DNA of 64,000 nt from Dokdonia sinensis (GTDB taxonomy: Bacteria; Bacteroidota; Bacteroidia; Flavobacteriales; Flavobacteriaceae). Position numbers and translations under genes: made by a program. Shown piece after piece: positions 35,046 to 45,554 of the stretch. Under the pieces are notes generated by a model. It was given only the letters and a program-made list of their open reading frames with translations, was not told the origin of the DNA and did not search any database. Within the stretch, counting starts at the first letter, position 1; each line of letters opens with the position of its first letter. Location of the stretch: the NCBI RefSeq assembly GCF_003688895.1, contig NZ_REFV01000001.1, positions 62,001 through 126,000 on the forward strand. The letters run 5' to 3'.

Positions 35046-38033
35046 TTAAGCTTCTTCCTCTTCTTCTTTGTCTTCTTTCAATCCTTTCTTCTGTACCGTA
35101 TCAAACATCACTGGTGTTGCGATGAACAATGACGAGTACGTACCTACAAGAACACCTACGATTAACGCAAACATAAGCCCGCGTATGGATGGTGCACCTA
35201 GGAAGAAAATTGCTAGAAGTACGATTAAGGTCGTTACCGAAGTATTGAGCGTACGACTTAACGTACTGTTTAATGCCTGATTGATCAATTTACCGAAACC
35301 TCTTGTGCTACCGTGTTCCTTGATATACTCACGGATACGGTCAAATACTACCACGGTATCATTGAGCGAGTAACCAATCACGGTCAAGATCGCTGCGATA
35401 AAGTTTTGGTCAATTTCCATATCAAATGGCATGATGCTTTTGAAGATTGAGAATACTCCCAATACTAACAATACATCGTGGAATACCGCTGCAACCGCTC
35501 CCAGAGAGAACTGCCATCTGCGGAAACGTAATAGGATATATAAGAATACTACGATGAGTGATCCTATTACAGCCCAAAGTGCGCCGGTCTTAATATCATC
35601 TGCAATCGTAGGTCCTACCATATAGTATTGCATTTTTCCAACAGTCTTGTCATCTGTAGACTTACTGAACTGGTCGTACGTCATATCTGCTGGTAAATAT
35701 GTCTTAATCGCAGTAAACAACTCACGCTCTACTTCATTATCTACATCTGCACCTGTCTCGTCGATACGGTACTTCGTAGTAATCTTAAGTTGATCGTCTG
35801 TCCCAAATGTTTTTACATCTGCACTACCAAAAGCCTCAACAACCGTATTCTCAACTTGAGAGGCATCCATTGCTTGGTCAAAACGTACCGTGTATGTACG
35901 ACCTCCTACAAAGTCAATACCTGCATCAAGTCCAGAAGTTGCAAGTGAAGCAATTCCTCCTAAGATTAAAAGTCCAGATATTGCATAAGCAATCTTGCGC
36001 TTTCCTAAAAAGTCGATATTGTTGTTTACAAACAGATTCTTGGTCATTCCCGTAGCAAACTCTAATGACTTTCCATTTTTACCGTATCCATCTATAAATA
36101 GACGTGTAATAAAAATTGCACAGAATAATGAGGTTGCAATACCGATCATAAGAGTGGTTGCAAATCCTTGTACTGGTCCTGTTCCGAAAAGGAAAAGAAT
36201 CAATGCTGTTAAGAATGTAGTAATGTTTGCATCAAGAATAGAAGATAGTGCATTATTAAAACCATCTTTAATCGCATCTTTCTGAGACTTCCCTTTACGT
36301 AACTCTTCTTTAATACGTTCAAAGATAAGTACGTTTGCATCTACCGACATACCAATGGTAAGTACGATACCCGCAATACCAGGAAGGGTTAATACAGCAC
36401 CAAGTCCTGCAAGTACTCCAAAGATGAATAAAATGTTTACTGCAAGTGCGATATCTGCAAATAGACCAGCTTTTCCATAATAGAAAACCATCCATAATAA
36501 TACAAATGCAAGAGCGATCAAGAAAGAAAGGATACCGCTATCGATAGCTTCCTGCCCTAATGACGGTCCTATTTCCTCTGCTTGAATAATAGTTGCAGAT
36601 GCTGGAAGTTTACCAGCTTTAAGAACTGTTGCAAGATCTTGTGCTTCTAAAACGCTAAAGCTTCCAGAAATCTGTGTGTTACCGCCACCTATTTCTTCAC
36701 TAGCAACCGGAGCAGAGTATACTACGTCGTCTAATACAATAGCGATACCTGTTTGGTTCTGGCTAGATAGCTTTGTTATTTTAGCCCATTGGTTTACGCC
36801 TTGACCTTCAAATTGTACGTTTACTACCACTTCTCCACTTTGAGAGAAATCCTGACGAGCACCACTTACCACATCTCCACTCATTACTGGAGTTCCGCTA
36901 CGGTTAGATTGTAAAGCATAAAGTGAAGCCACCTCATCTCCTGTTTCTTTATTTACTACTGGCTTACCCCATACAAATTTTGCATAACGTAGAGCATTAG
37001 GACGTGCACGACGTATATCTGCTCTGTTAAGATATTCTGTGATTATAGGGATATCTCTGGTAAGCGCACTACCGAGATTTGCAAGACTAGGCTGCTGTGT
37101 GTAATAAATATTAGGGCTAAAAATTTCAAAAAGTGGGTTAGAAACCTCTTCTTCCTCATCTGCTCCTTCAAGAAGGTCATCTACTGCATTGTCAGTAGAA
37201 TCCGTTTGAGTTAAAGCTTCTTCCTCTTCTGATGTTACTTCGGTCTTTTTGAGAATTTCATTTACATCTACTAAATAAGGAATAACCTGGCCTGCACCTA
37301 CTGCGTCGTAAAACTCAAGTTGTGCCTTACGCTCAAGTAATGCCGTAATACGCTCCATATCCTTAGCTCCTGGAAGCTCTACAAGAATTCGTCCATTCTC
37401 ACCTAAACTCTGGATATTAGGTTGCGTTACACCAAATTTATCTATACGATTACGAAGTGTTTCAAAAGCAGAAGCAATAGACTCGTCAATTTCAGTCTTT
37501 AACTTTACTTGCACCTCATCATTGGTCATCGTGTTTGTAACCTTATCTCCCATCACTAGATTAGAGAAAATAGTAGGACTCGCGAGACCAGCATCTGAAC
37601 CTCCGTTTGCTTCAAAAGCAGCAACAAAGTCTTCTAAGTATGTGTTCTGACCATCTTTCTGACGTTCATCTGCGCTATCTAGTGCAGCAATGAATGCCGG
37701 GTCTTTAGAATCGTTTGCGAGGCCTGTTAAGATATCGCGTATTGAAATTTGGAGAATTACGTTTATTCCTCCCTTAAGGTCAAGACCTTTATTAAGTTCC
37801 TTTTTCTTTGCTTCGTTGTAAGTAATTCCTAACATTATGGGGTCTTCACCGATACTGTCTAGATAATTACGCTCAAAAACTTCTTTAAGTTCTGAGTTTC
37901 CTTGTGCCTTTGTTTCTGCCCAAGCGTCTGCCTTTGTTTCTGCTTGATTTGTGAAATAAGTAAATGAAAGTTGGTAAATACATACCAATCCAAAAACTAT
38001 TGCAAATACTCTAATGAGTCCTTTATTCTGCAT
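35046..38033 (-). CDS. secDF: Fused protein translocase SecDF
   Basis: About 995 residues from ATG 38033 (MQNKGLIRVFAIVFGLVC); an in-frame ATG ten codons upstream is possible but adds a charged tail. SecD half: first helix, DLKGGINVILQ motif, large periplasmic domain with a family-typical acidic insert (TSEEEEAL ... ADEEEEVS), then helices with GPSLGQEAIDSGILSF. SecF half begins near residue 660 with GLDAGIDFVGGRTY and ends with SLNDTVVVFDRIRE and NTSVTTLIVLLAIF. SecDF uses the proton gradient to complete Sec export. It is the single fused form usual in Bacteroidota. Confidence 0.96.
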   Translation of the reverse strand: MQNKGLIRVFAIVFGLVCIYQLSFTYFTNQAETKADAWAETKAQGNSELKEVFERNYLDSIGEDPIMLGITYNEAKKKELNKGLDLKGGINVILQISIRDILTGLANDSKDPAFIAALDSADERQKDGQNTYLEDFVAAFEANGGSDAGLASPTIFSNLVMGDKVTNTMTNDEVQVKLKTEIDESIASAFETLRNRIDKFGVTQPNIQSLGENGRILVELPGAKDMERITALLERKAQLEFYDAVGAGQVIPYLVDVNEILKKTEVTSEEEEALTQTDSTDNAVDDLLEGADEEEEVSNPLFEIFSPNIYYTQQPSLANLGSALTRDIPIITEYLNRADIRRARPNALRYAKFVWGKPVVNKETGDEVASLYALQSNRSGTPVMSGDVVSGARQDFSQSGEVVVNVQFEGQGVNQWAKITKLSSQNQTGIAIVLDDVVYSAPVASEEIGGGNTQISGSFSVLEAQDLATVLKAGKLPASATIIQAEEIGPSLGQEAIDSGILSFLIALAFVLLWMVFYYGKAGLFADIALAVNILFIFGVLAGLGAVLTLPGIAGIVLTIGMSVDANVLIFERIKEELRKGKSQKDAIKDGFNNALSSILDANITTFLTALILFLFGTGPVQGFATTLMIGIATSLFCAIFITRLFIDGYGKNGKSLEFATGMTKNLFVNNNIDFLGKRKIAYAISGLLILGGIASLATSGLDAGIDFVGGRTYTVRFDQAMDASQVENTVVEAFGSADVKTFGTDDQLKITTKYRIDETGADVDNEVERELFTAIKTYLPADMTYDQFSKSTDDKTVGKMQYYMVGPTIADDIKTGALWAVIGSLIVVFLYILLRFRRWQFSLGAVAAVFHDVLLVLGVFSIFKSIMPFDMEIDQNFIAAILTVIGYSLNDTVVVFDRIREYIKEHGSTRGFGKLINQALNSTLSRTLNTSVTTLIVLLAIFFLGAPSIRGLMFALIVGVLVGTYSSLFIATPVMFDTVQKKGLKEDKEEEEEA

Positions 38034-38216
38034 TTTTTGATTTTTAGAAGTTACCAGATACATTGTTAAGGAAACATTGATTCCCCTAACCCTACTCTGA
38101 TTACTGAATTACTATTAAATAAATTGTTTTGGTTATTGATTGTGGTCTAACTGCAGGTTTTCTGCTCCAGAAAAGAGCAACTCAAATTACTTATGAGACT
38201 TGCAATTAGATTATTT

Positions 38217-38816
38217 TTAAGCCCGTGGACCAGCCCTTACTTCTGGAATATTGTATGAAGTAGTTAAAATACAGCTTGCCACATCTGGATAAATGATGTG
38301 GTTCTCATTTGTAATATCTATAATCTTAGTTACAAACAGCGTCTGTACAGATCCGTATATTTTAGGATTAGAGAAACGGGCTATTTCAGATTTCAATTCA
38401 AGAACACCACTTTTTGTTCCCGCAAAGCCTTCAACGTCTTGTATTTTCTGAACGCCTATTTGATAAACGCGTTCCTCTTCGTCGATCGGGAAATTATGAT
38501 CTTCATCTGCAGTCAGTGTGCAAGAAAGTGCTTGCTCCTGTAAAAGTAGCTTATGTATTTGGGGTACCGGAATATCACTGTAATAGGTAAGCTTAAGACT
38601 ACCATTACCTTGATCTTCCAACTGTATGTTTGAAACTGCAATGCCCTCAAGCTGACTTTTAATCCTACCTATCGTTTCTTGAGTTTCTTCTGCCGAAATC
38701 TCAGTATCAGCAAATTGAATGACAACAACCTGATTAGGTGCAACGGCTTGTTCTCCACCTATTCCAAGAATGGTGAGGACAAAGAGTAAACCACTGTAAA
38801 ACCACAAATTTTTCAA
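38217..38816 (-). CDS. Conserved hypothetical membrane-anchored protein upstream of secDF
   Basis: About 199 residues if started at the TTG at 38816, which gives KNLWFYSGLLFVLTILGIGG, a clean N-terminal anchor or signal. The frame is open to a TTG at 38840, but a perfect -7 box covers that codon, so it cannot lie in the transcript. The rest has a ferredoxin-like alpha/beta pattern (VVVIQFADTEISAEETQETIGRI, then NIQLEDQGNGSLKLTYYSD) reminiscent of SecD periplasmic halves in outline only. Same strand as secDF, 183 bases ahead of it. Function unknown. Confidence 0.7.
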   Translation of the reverse strand: MKNLWFYSGLLFVLTILGIGGEQAVAPNQVVVIQFADTEISAEETQETIGRIKSQLEGIAVSNIQLEDQGNGSLKLTYYSDIPVPQIHKLLLQEQALSCTLTADEDHNFPIDEEERVYQIGVQKIQDVEGFAGTKSGVLELKSEIARFSNPKIYGSVQTLFVTKIIDITNENHIIYPDVASCILTTSYNIPEVRAGPRA

Positions 38817-38837
38817 GTGCCTAGTGTTCAAAACGTG

Positions 38838-38845
38838 CAAATATA
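38838..38845 (-). promoter_or_regulatory. Candidate -7 box (TATATTTG) deciding the start of the hypothetical gene
   Basis: Perfect TAnnTTTG overlapping the furthest upstream possible start; supports the TTG at 38816. Confidence 0.45.
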
Positions 38846-38930
38846 GGATTTCAAACTATAGTAGCCAATATTATTTTTATACTTATTCAACAAATCATAA
38901 CTGGCTAATTCACTGATTTTTATAATTTTA

Positions 38931-38948
38931 ACGCTTTCGCGAAAGCGT
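38931..38948. repeat. TTTCGCGAAA-core palindrome, intergenic copy
   Basis: Perfect 18-base form between mdh and the downstream minus-strand gene, ~50 bases past the mdh terminator. Confidence 0.9.
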
Positions 38949-38997
38949 ACTCAGAACCCACTACAAAAAAAGCAATTCGAGAAACCTTTATAAAACG

Positions 38998-39024
38998 AAA
39001 AGGCCACCGATTAAGGTGGCCTTT
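38998..39024 (-). terminator. Terminator of mdh
   Basis: AAAGGCCACC pairs with GGTGGCCTTT around GATTAA, 20 bases past the mdh stop. Confidence 0.85.
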
Positions 39025-39044
39025 AAAATTTCTATGAGAATTAA

Positions 39045-39971
39045 TTACGCATCAAGAAGCGCATTTGTAGCTTTTACACCTTCTGCACTCTCGGCAAGTT
39101 TTGCTTTTTCAACAGCATCTAGGTTAATCTCTACTATTTTTTCGATTCCGTTTCTTCCCAGAACAACAGGAACTCCGATACAAAGATCAGAAAGTCCGTA
39201 TTCTCCGTCTAGAACTACTGAACAAGGGAAAATCTTCTTTTGATCACAAGCGATAGCCTGAACAAGTCCAGAAACCGCAGCACCTGGCGCGTACCAAGCC
39301 GAAGTTCCTAAAAGCTTCGTAAGTGTCGCTCCACCCACCTTAGTGTCTTCCATTACTTGCATAAGACGCTCCTCAGAAATAAATTCAGAAGCAGGGACAC
39401 TGTTACGAGTCGCAAGCCTAGTTAACGGCACCATTCCTTTATCAGAGTGACCACCTATTACCATTCCATCTACATCAGAGATAGGTGCTTCTAGAGCTTC
39501 GGCAAGACGGTACTTGAAACGTGCACTGTCTAGCGCTCCTCCCATACCGATGATACGGTGCTTAGGAAGTCCAGTTACTTTGCTAGCCAGATAAGTCATC
39601 GTGTCCATCGGGTTAGAAACCACAATAAGAATCACGTCTGGAGAATGCTTTACAATATTTGATGATACTTCTTTTACAATACCTGCATTGATTCCGATAA
39701 GCTCCTCACGAGTCATTCCCGGTTTTCTAGGAATTCCAGAGGTAATTACCGCTATATCGCTACCTGCAGTTTTAGAATAATCTCCAGTAGTTCCTGTAAT
39801 CTTAGTGTCAAAACCGTTTAAGGAAGCCGTTTGCATAAGATCCATCGCCTTACCTTCGGCAAAGCCTTCTTTTATGTCTAACAATACTACTTCACTCGCA
39901 AAATTCTTGATGGCAATATACTCTGCACAACTGGCACCTACAGCTCCAGCACCTACTACAGTTACTTTCAT
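39045..39971 (-). CDS. mdh: Malate dehydrogenase
   Basis: 308 residues. N-terminal NAD-binding GAGAVGASCAEYIA with Asp in LLDIKEG selecting NAD; substrate arginines in SGIPRKPGMTREEL, VVSNPMDTMTYLASK, and the catalytic His in IGGHSDKGMVPL. This is the LDH-like MDH type used in the TCA cycle of Bacteroidota, converting malate to oxaloacetate. Single-gene unit with its own terminator; a degenerate palindrome lies ~40 bases before its ATG. Confidence 0.97.
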   Translation of the reverse strand: MKVTVVGAGAVGASCAEYIAIKNFASEVVLLDIKEGFAEGKAMDLMQTASLNGFDTKITGTTGDYSKTAGSDIAVITSGIPRKPGMTREELIGINAGIVKEVSSNIVKHSPDVILIVVSNPMDTMTYLASKVTGLPKHRIIGMGGALDSARFKYRLAEALEAPISDVDGMVIGGHSDKGMVPLTRLATRNSVPASEFISEERLMQVMEDTKVGGATLTKLLGTSAWYAPGAAVSGLVQAIACDQKKIFPCSVVLDGEYGLSDLCIGVPVVLGRNGIEKIVEINLDAVEKAKLAESAEGVKATNALLDA

Positions 39972-40011
39972 TGGATTTATTTTTAAATGTTATGGTTTGA
40001 TTTTAATAGCT

Positions 40012-40029
40012 TTTACGCTGTCGCGAAAA
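40012..40029. repeat. Degenerate palindrome before mdh
   Basis: TTTACGCTGTCGCGAAAA, with one substitution breaking the left half; 41 bases upstream of the mdh start. Confidence 0.65.
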
Positions 40030-40104
40030 TACGATATCTCAACCTATTTATGTTAAAATGAAGTGGTAAATTCCTGTTAACCCTTTCGCCGAAAGGCATA
40101 AAAA

Positions 40105-40132
40105 AAACCACCTAGATTACTCAAAGTGGTTT
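40105..40132 (-). terminator. Terminator of gyrB
   Basis: AAACCAC and GTGGTTT stem with A-run and T-rich flanks, ~30 bases past the gyrB stop. Confidence 0.75.
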
Positions 40133-40159
40133 CTTTAGAATTAAGAAGATATCCTCAAA

Positions 40160-42133
<1,974 letters not shown>

Positions 42134-42140
42134 CTAAAAA

Positions 42141-42148
42141 CAAATATA
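42141..42148 (-). promoter_or_regulatory. Candidate -7 box (TATATTTG) of gyrB
   Basis: Perfect TAnnTTTG giving a leader of about 36 bases; no clear -33 element. Confidence 0.45.
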
Positions 42149-42280
42149 GTCAATGCCCTTCCAGAATGCCGATGTAATCCCTCGTAAACCCTTGAAGTTA
42201 TTAACAAACTGTGGAAAAAGTATAGGGCTATGTGCCTACGTTTTTAATGCTAAAATAAATAGTGTTTTGGATGTTGTTTT

Positions 42281-42302
42281 TTACGCTTTCGCGAAAGCGT
42301 AA
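42281..42302. repeat. TTTCGCGAAA-core palindrome, intergenic copy upstream of gyrB
   Basis: Perfect 22-base palindrome in the 311-base spacer 42101-42411, which otherwise contains the gyrB promoter and the asnB terminator and no gene. Confidence 0.9.
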
Positions 42303-42354
42303 CTCCCATAATTAAACCTCGTACTATTAAGTCAAAAACCACACCAAAACAAGA

Positions 42355-42385
42355 AGCCTGACACATCTTAAAAACGTGTCAGGCT
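42355..42385 (-). terminator. Terminator of asnB
   Basis: AGCCTGACAC and GTGTCAGGCT form a perfect 10-bp stem, 27 bases past the asnB stop. Confidence 0.8.
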
Positions 42386-42411
42386 CAGTATAAAAACTGG
42401 GGGATTATATA

Positions 42412-44082
42412 TTAATATGCATCATCGTGCACAAACGCAACGGCTCTTCCGGATGGGTCGTTCATATTTTTAAAGGCCTCATCCCATTCCAGCGCAATAG
42501 GAGTACTGCACGCTACCGAAGGTACAGACGGTACACAAAGCGCAGCCGCGTCACTTGGGAAATGCTCTTCAAAAATACTTCTGTAATAAAACTCCTCCTT
42601 GTTCTGCGGGGTGTGAATCGGGAATTTATGATGTGCATTCTCCATTTGGGTATTGCTTACCGCGGCATCCACCACTTCCTTGAGTGTATCTATCCAGCTG
42701 TATCCTACACCGTCTGAAAATTGCTCTTTTTGTCTCCAGGCAACGCTTTCTGGCAAGTATTTTTCAAAGGCTTTACGCAGTACCCACTTTTCCATCCCAC
42801 GACGTTCTTTTGTAATCATTTTATCTTGTGGGTTGAGACGCATTGCCACATCCATAAATTCTTTGTCTAAAAATGGGACACGCCCCTCAATTCCCCAAGC
42901 AGCTAGCGATTTATTTGCGCGTAAGCAATCGTACATATGTAATTTGTCCAATTTACGCACGGTTTCCTCGTGAAATTCTTTAGCATTTGGTGCCTTGTGG
43001 AAATACAGATATCCACCAAAGATTTCATCTGCCCCTTCTCCAGAGAGCACCATTTTTACACCCATCGATTTGATGACACGCGCCATAAGATACATTGGCG
43101 TGCTAGCTCTAATCGTGGTAATATCGTACGTCTCTAAGTGATAAATCACATCGCGTATTGCGTCCAGTCCTTCTTGTATTGTAAACTTAATTTCGTGGTG
43201 TACCGTTCCTATTTCCTTTGCAACAATTTGTGCGGCTGCAAGGTCTGGCGATCCTTCTAGACCTATGCTAAATGAGTGCAACTGTGGCCACCACGCTGCC
43301 TGAGTATCTCCAGATTCTACGCGCTTATCTGCATATAATTTGGCGAGTGCACTGGTAATTGAGGAATCCAGTCCGCCAGAAAGCAACACACCGTAAGGCA
43401 CATCACTCATTAACTGACGTTTTACAGAAGCAGCAAGTGCATCGTGCAACTCATCTATACTTGTCTCATTATCCTTCACATTGTCATACTCCATCCAGTC
43501 GCGGGTATACCAGCGTTTAAATTCGCCATCCACACTTGACATATAGTGACCTGGAGGAAAAAGTTCGATTTTAGAACACACACCTTCCAGAGCTTTTAAC
43601 TCCGAAGCAACATAAAATGTTCCGTGCTGATCCCACCCTATGTATAAGGGAATGATTCCCATATGATCACGGGCTACGAAATATTCATCCTTCTCCGCAT
43701 CATAAAGTGCAAATCCAAAAATACCGTTCAAATCATCACAAAAGTTGTGACCCTTTTCCTTGTATAAAGCAAGTATAATCTCACAGTCAGATTCTGTCTG
43801 AAATTCATAATCACCTTTAAGTGTCTTGCGCAGCTCTAGGTGATTGTATATTTCGCCATTGGCAGCGAGTACGAGACTTCCGTCTTTACTCAGTAACGGT
43901 TGTTTACCAGAAGCTGGATCGACAATCGCAAGGCGCTCGTGGGTAAGAATGGCTTTTTCATTATCGTACACCCCATTCCAATCCGGCCCTCTGTGGCGAA
44001 TTTTTTTAGACATTTCTAATAGCTGGGGGCGTAAGGTTGAGGCTTCCTGTTTTAGGTCAAAAGCACATACAATTCCACACAT
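42412..44082 (-). CDS. asnB: Asparagine synthase B (glutamine-hydrolysing)
   Basis: 556 residues. The N-terminal Ntn glutaminase starts MCGIVCAFD with the catalytic Cys2 and has RHRGPDWNG and ERLAIVDPASGKQPL; the synthetase domain has the PP-loop SGGLDSSITSALA around residue 234 and LSGEGADEIFGGYLYFHKAP. It makes asparagine from aspartate, glutamine and ATP. Length and motif order match E. coli AsnB. Stand-alone gene with a long AT-rich leader and its own terminator. Confidence 0.97.
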   Translation of the reverse strand: MCGIVCAFDLKQEASTLRPQLLEMSKKIRHRGPDWNGVYDNEKAILTHERLAIVDPASGKQPLLSKDGSLVLAANGEIYNHLELRKTLKGDYEFQTESDCEIILALYKEKGHNFCDDLNGIFGFALYDAEKDEYFVARDHMGIIPLYIGWDQHGTFYVASELKALEGVCSKIELFPPGHYMSSVDGEFKRWYTRDWMEYDNVKDNETSIDELHDALAASVKRQLMSDVPYGVLLSGGLDSSITSALAKLYADKRVESGDTQAAWWPQLHSFSIGLEGSPDLAAAQIVAKEIGTVHHEIKFTIQEGLDAIRDVIYHLETYDITTIRASTPMYLMARVIKSMGVKMVLSGEGADEIFGGYLYFHKAPNAKEFHEETVRKLDKLHMYDCLRANKSLAAWGIEGRVPFLDKEFMDVAMRLNPQDKMITKERRGMEKWVLRKAFEKYLPESVAWRQKEQFSDGVGYSWIDTLKEVVDAAVSNTQMENAHHKFPIHTPQNKEEFYYRSIFEEHFPSDAAALCVPSVPSVACSTPIALEWDEAFKNMNDPSGRAVAFVHDDAY

Positions 44083-44205
44083 AATTTCTAGTTTTTAATA
44101 GTTTTATAGGTCAAAGATGTATTTATAGTTTCATTTGAGCAACTATTATTTCAATATCCTTTCATTTGTAAACTTAAATTTGAATTATAAAGAAAATATG
44201 AAGGG

Positions 44206-44227
44206 TTACGCTTTCGTGAAAGCGTAA
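44206..44227. repeat. TTTCGCGAAA-core palindrome with one central mismatch
   Basis: TTACGCTTTCGtGAAAGCGTAA (one base off) in the spacer between the divergent asnB and DUF2911 genes, ~125 bases from either start. Confidence 0.8.
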
Positions 44228-44350
44228 AAAACCACCACTCTGTAAGTTTAGATTAAGAGTTGCGTCCTATCATTGTGGAATGTTACATTTTAATTAACAG
44301 TATTCCGCCATAATAACACTAATTTTAATCGATTAAATTAAAAACTCATT

Positions 44351-44887
44351 ATGAAAAAATTATTGACACTAGCGGTAGTAGCCGCAGCATTTTTTGCAGC
44401 ACCTTCAATGAACGCACAAGATTTTAAAGTAGACAAGAGCCCAATGGATCAGGCGTCTTTTCCTAAAGACTACAAGGATTCCAACAAGCTCATAAAAGTA
44501 ACGTATAGCCGTCCGCAATTAAAAGGACGTGAACTAGCAACCCTCGCTCCAGAAGGAAAAGTATGGAGAATGGGCGCTAACGAAGCGGTAGAGGTTACTC
44601 TTTATAAGGATATGAAGCTTGGAACAACACCTGTACAAGCTGGAACATACACTATGTATGCGATTCCGCAGGGCAAGGAATGGACAATCATTCTTAACAA
44701 AGATCTCAACGTTTGGGGATCATATTTTTACAATGAAAAGAACGATGTGGCCCGTATTACTGTGCCCGTAGAAACAGCCGATGAATCTATAGAATATTTT
44801 GGTATGGAATTTATGCCAGTAGATAAAGGTGCTCATCTCGTAGGCGCGTGGGGAAATGCACGTGTACAGATTCCATTTTACAACTAG
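44351..44887 (+). CDS. DUF2911 domain secreted protein
   Basis: 178 residues with a signal peptide (KKLLTLAVVAAAFFAAPSMNAQ). The DUF2911 pattern is complete: SPMDQASFP, TYSRPQLKGRE, GKVWRMGANEAVEVTLYKDM, AGTYTMYAIPQGKEWTIILNKDLNVWG. Family of periplasmic beta-sandwich proteins, function not established. Single gene; a 55-base heptamer array starts 4 bases past the stop, followed by a strong terminator shared with the convergent gene. Confidence 0.92.
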   Translation: MKKLLTLAVVAAAFFAAPSMNAQDFKVDKSPMDQASFPKDYKDSNKLIKVTYSRPQLKGRELATLAPEGKVWRMGANEAVEVTLYKDMKLGTTPVQAGTYTMYAIPQGKEWTIILNKDLNVWGSYFYNEKNDVARITVPVETADESIEYFGMEFMPVDKGAHLVGAWGNARVQIPFYN

Positions 44888-44891
44888 ACAC

Positions 44892-44946
44892 TAGACGTTA
44901 GACGTTAGACGTTAGACGTTAGACGTTAGACGTTAGACGTTAGACG
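44892..44946 (+). repeat. Heptamer tandem array, unit TAGACGT, 7.9 copies
   Basis: Perfect 7-bp units starting 4 bases after the DUF2911 stop and ending 6 bases before the terminator stem. Confidence 0.98.
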
Positions 44947-44952
44947 AAAATT

Positions 44953-44989
44953 AAAAGTCCCAAATTGCCTTGCGCAATTTGGGACTTTT
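44953..44989. terminator. Bidirectional terminator between DUF2911 and DUF922 genes
   Basis: Perfect 15-bp stem AAAAGTCCCAAATTG/CAATTTGGGACTTTT with a 7-base loop between convergent genes. Confidence 0.92.
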
Positions 44990-45005
44990 TTTTGGATTAA
45001 ATCTT

Positions 45006-45554
45006 TTACTCCGTATATACCCAGTACTCTTCCAGCATCTTGTAGATTTCCTTGTGCCAAGCGAGCTCCTGACTATGATTTCGCGAGTGATTGGTTTCTA
45101 GGTCAAACTGCTGTTGCATCGCCTGCCGCTCTTTTTCTACCTGATTGTACAGGGCTTGTATTTCAGCTTTAGAGTTTGATGTAAACTTAAATTCTAAGAT
45201 ACGCTCTCTGAGTTTGCGGGCGTATATCTCTGTAATATCAAAATGAGCGCGCTCGTGGTTAAGTAAGTGGTCTGAAGTATCCTTAGTCTGGTACCACGAA
45301 AATTCTGGATAGAAATGTGCGGTAACTTTTGTTCCAGGTTTATTCAGATACCCTTCACTATCTATTTCATAAGCCTGCGATATTCCAGTACTGCTGCTCG
45401 CAGCAAAACCATCTACCGTTTGAGGCGCTCCCTTAAAATCATTCCAAGTCAATATACGATCTTCGTCCCAAGCTAATCGTTCTGGAGGTGCGCCCGCCGA
45501 AACACATAAAAAGGAGCATAAAATTCCTAAGATATATGAGAAGCTCCGAATCAC
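45006..45554 (-). CDS. DUF922 family secreted putative zinc protease
   Basis: 182 residues with a signal peptide (SYILGILCSFLCVSAGA). The DUF922 features are LTWNDFKGAP near the mature N-terminus and the HERAHFDITEIYARKLR helix near residue 95, an HExxH-like zinc site (HERAH). Members are annotated as possible secreted Zn-dependent proteases; activity is not shown. Overlaps the stop of the upstream asparagine-synthetase-like gene by 4 bases (ATGA), so they are translationally coupled. Confidence 0.85.
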   Translation of the reverse strand: MIRSFSYILGILCSFLCVSAGAPPERLAWDEDRILTWNDFKGAPQTVDGFAASSSTGISQAYEIDSEGYLNKPGTKVTAHFYPEFSWYQTKDTSDHLLNHERAHFDITEIYARKLRERILEFKFTSNSKAEIQALYNQVEKERQAMQQQFDLETNHSRNHSQELAWHKEIYKMLEEYWVYTE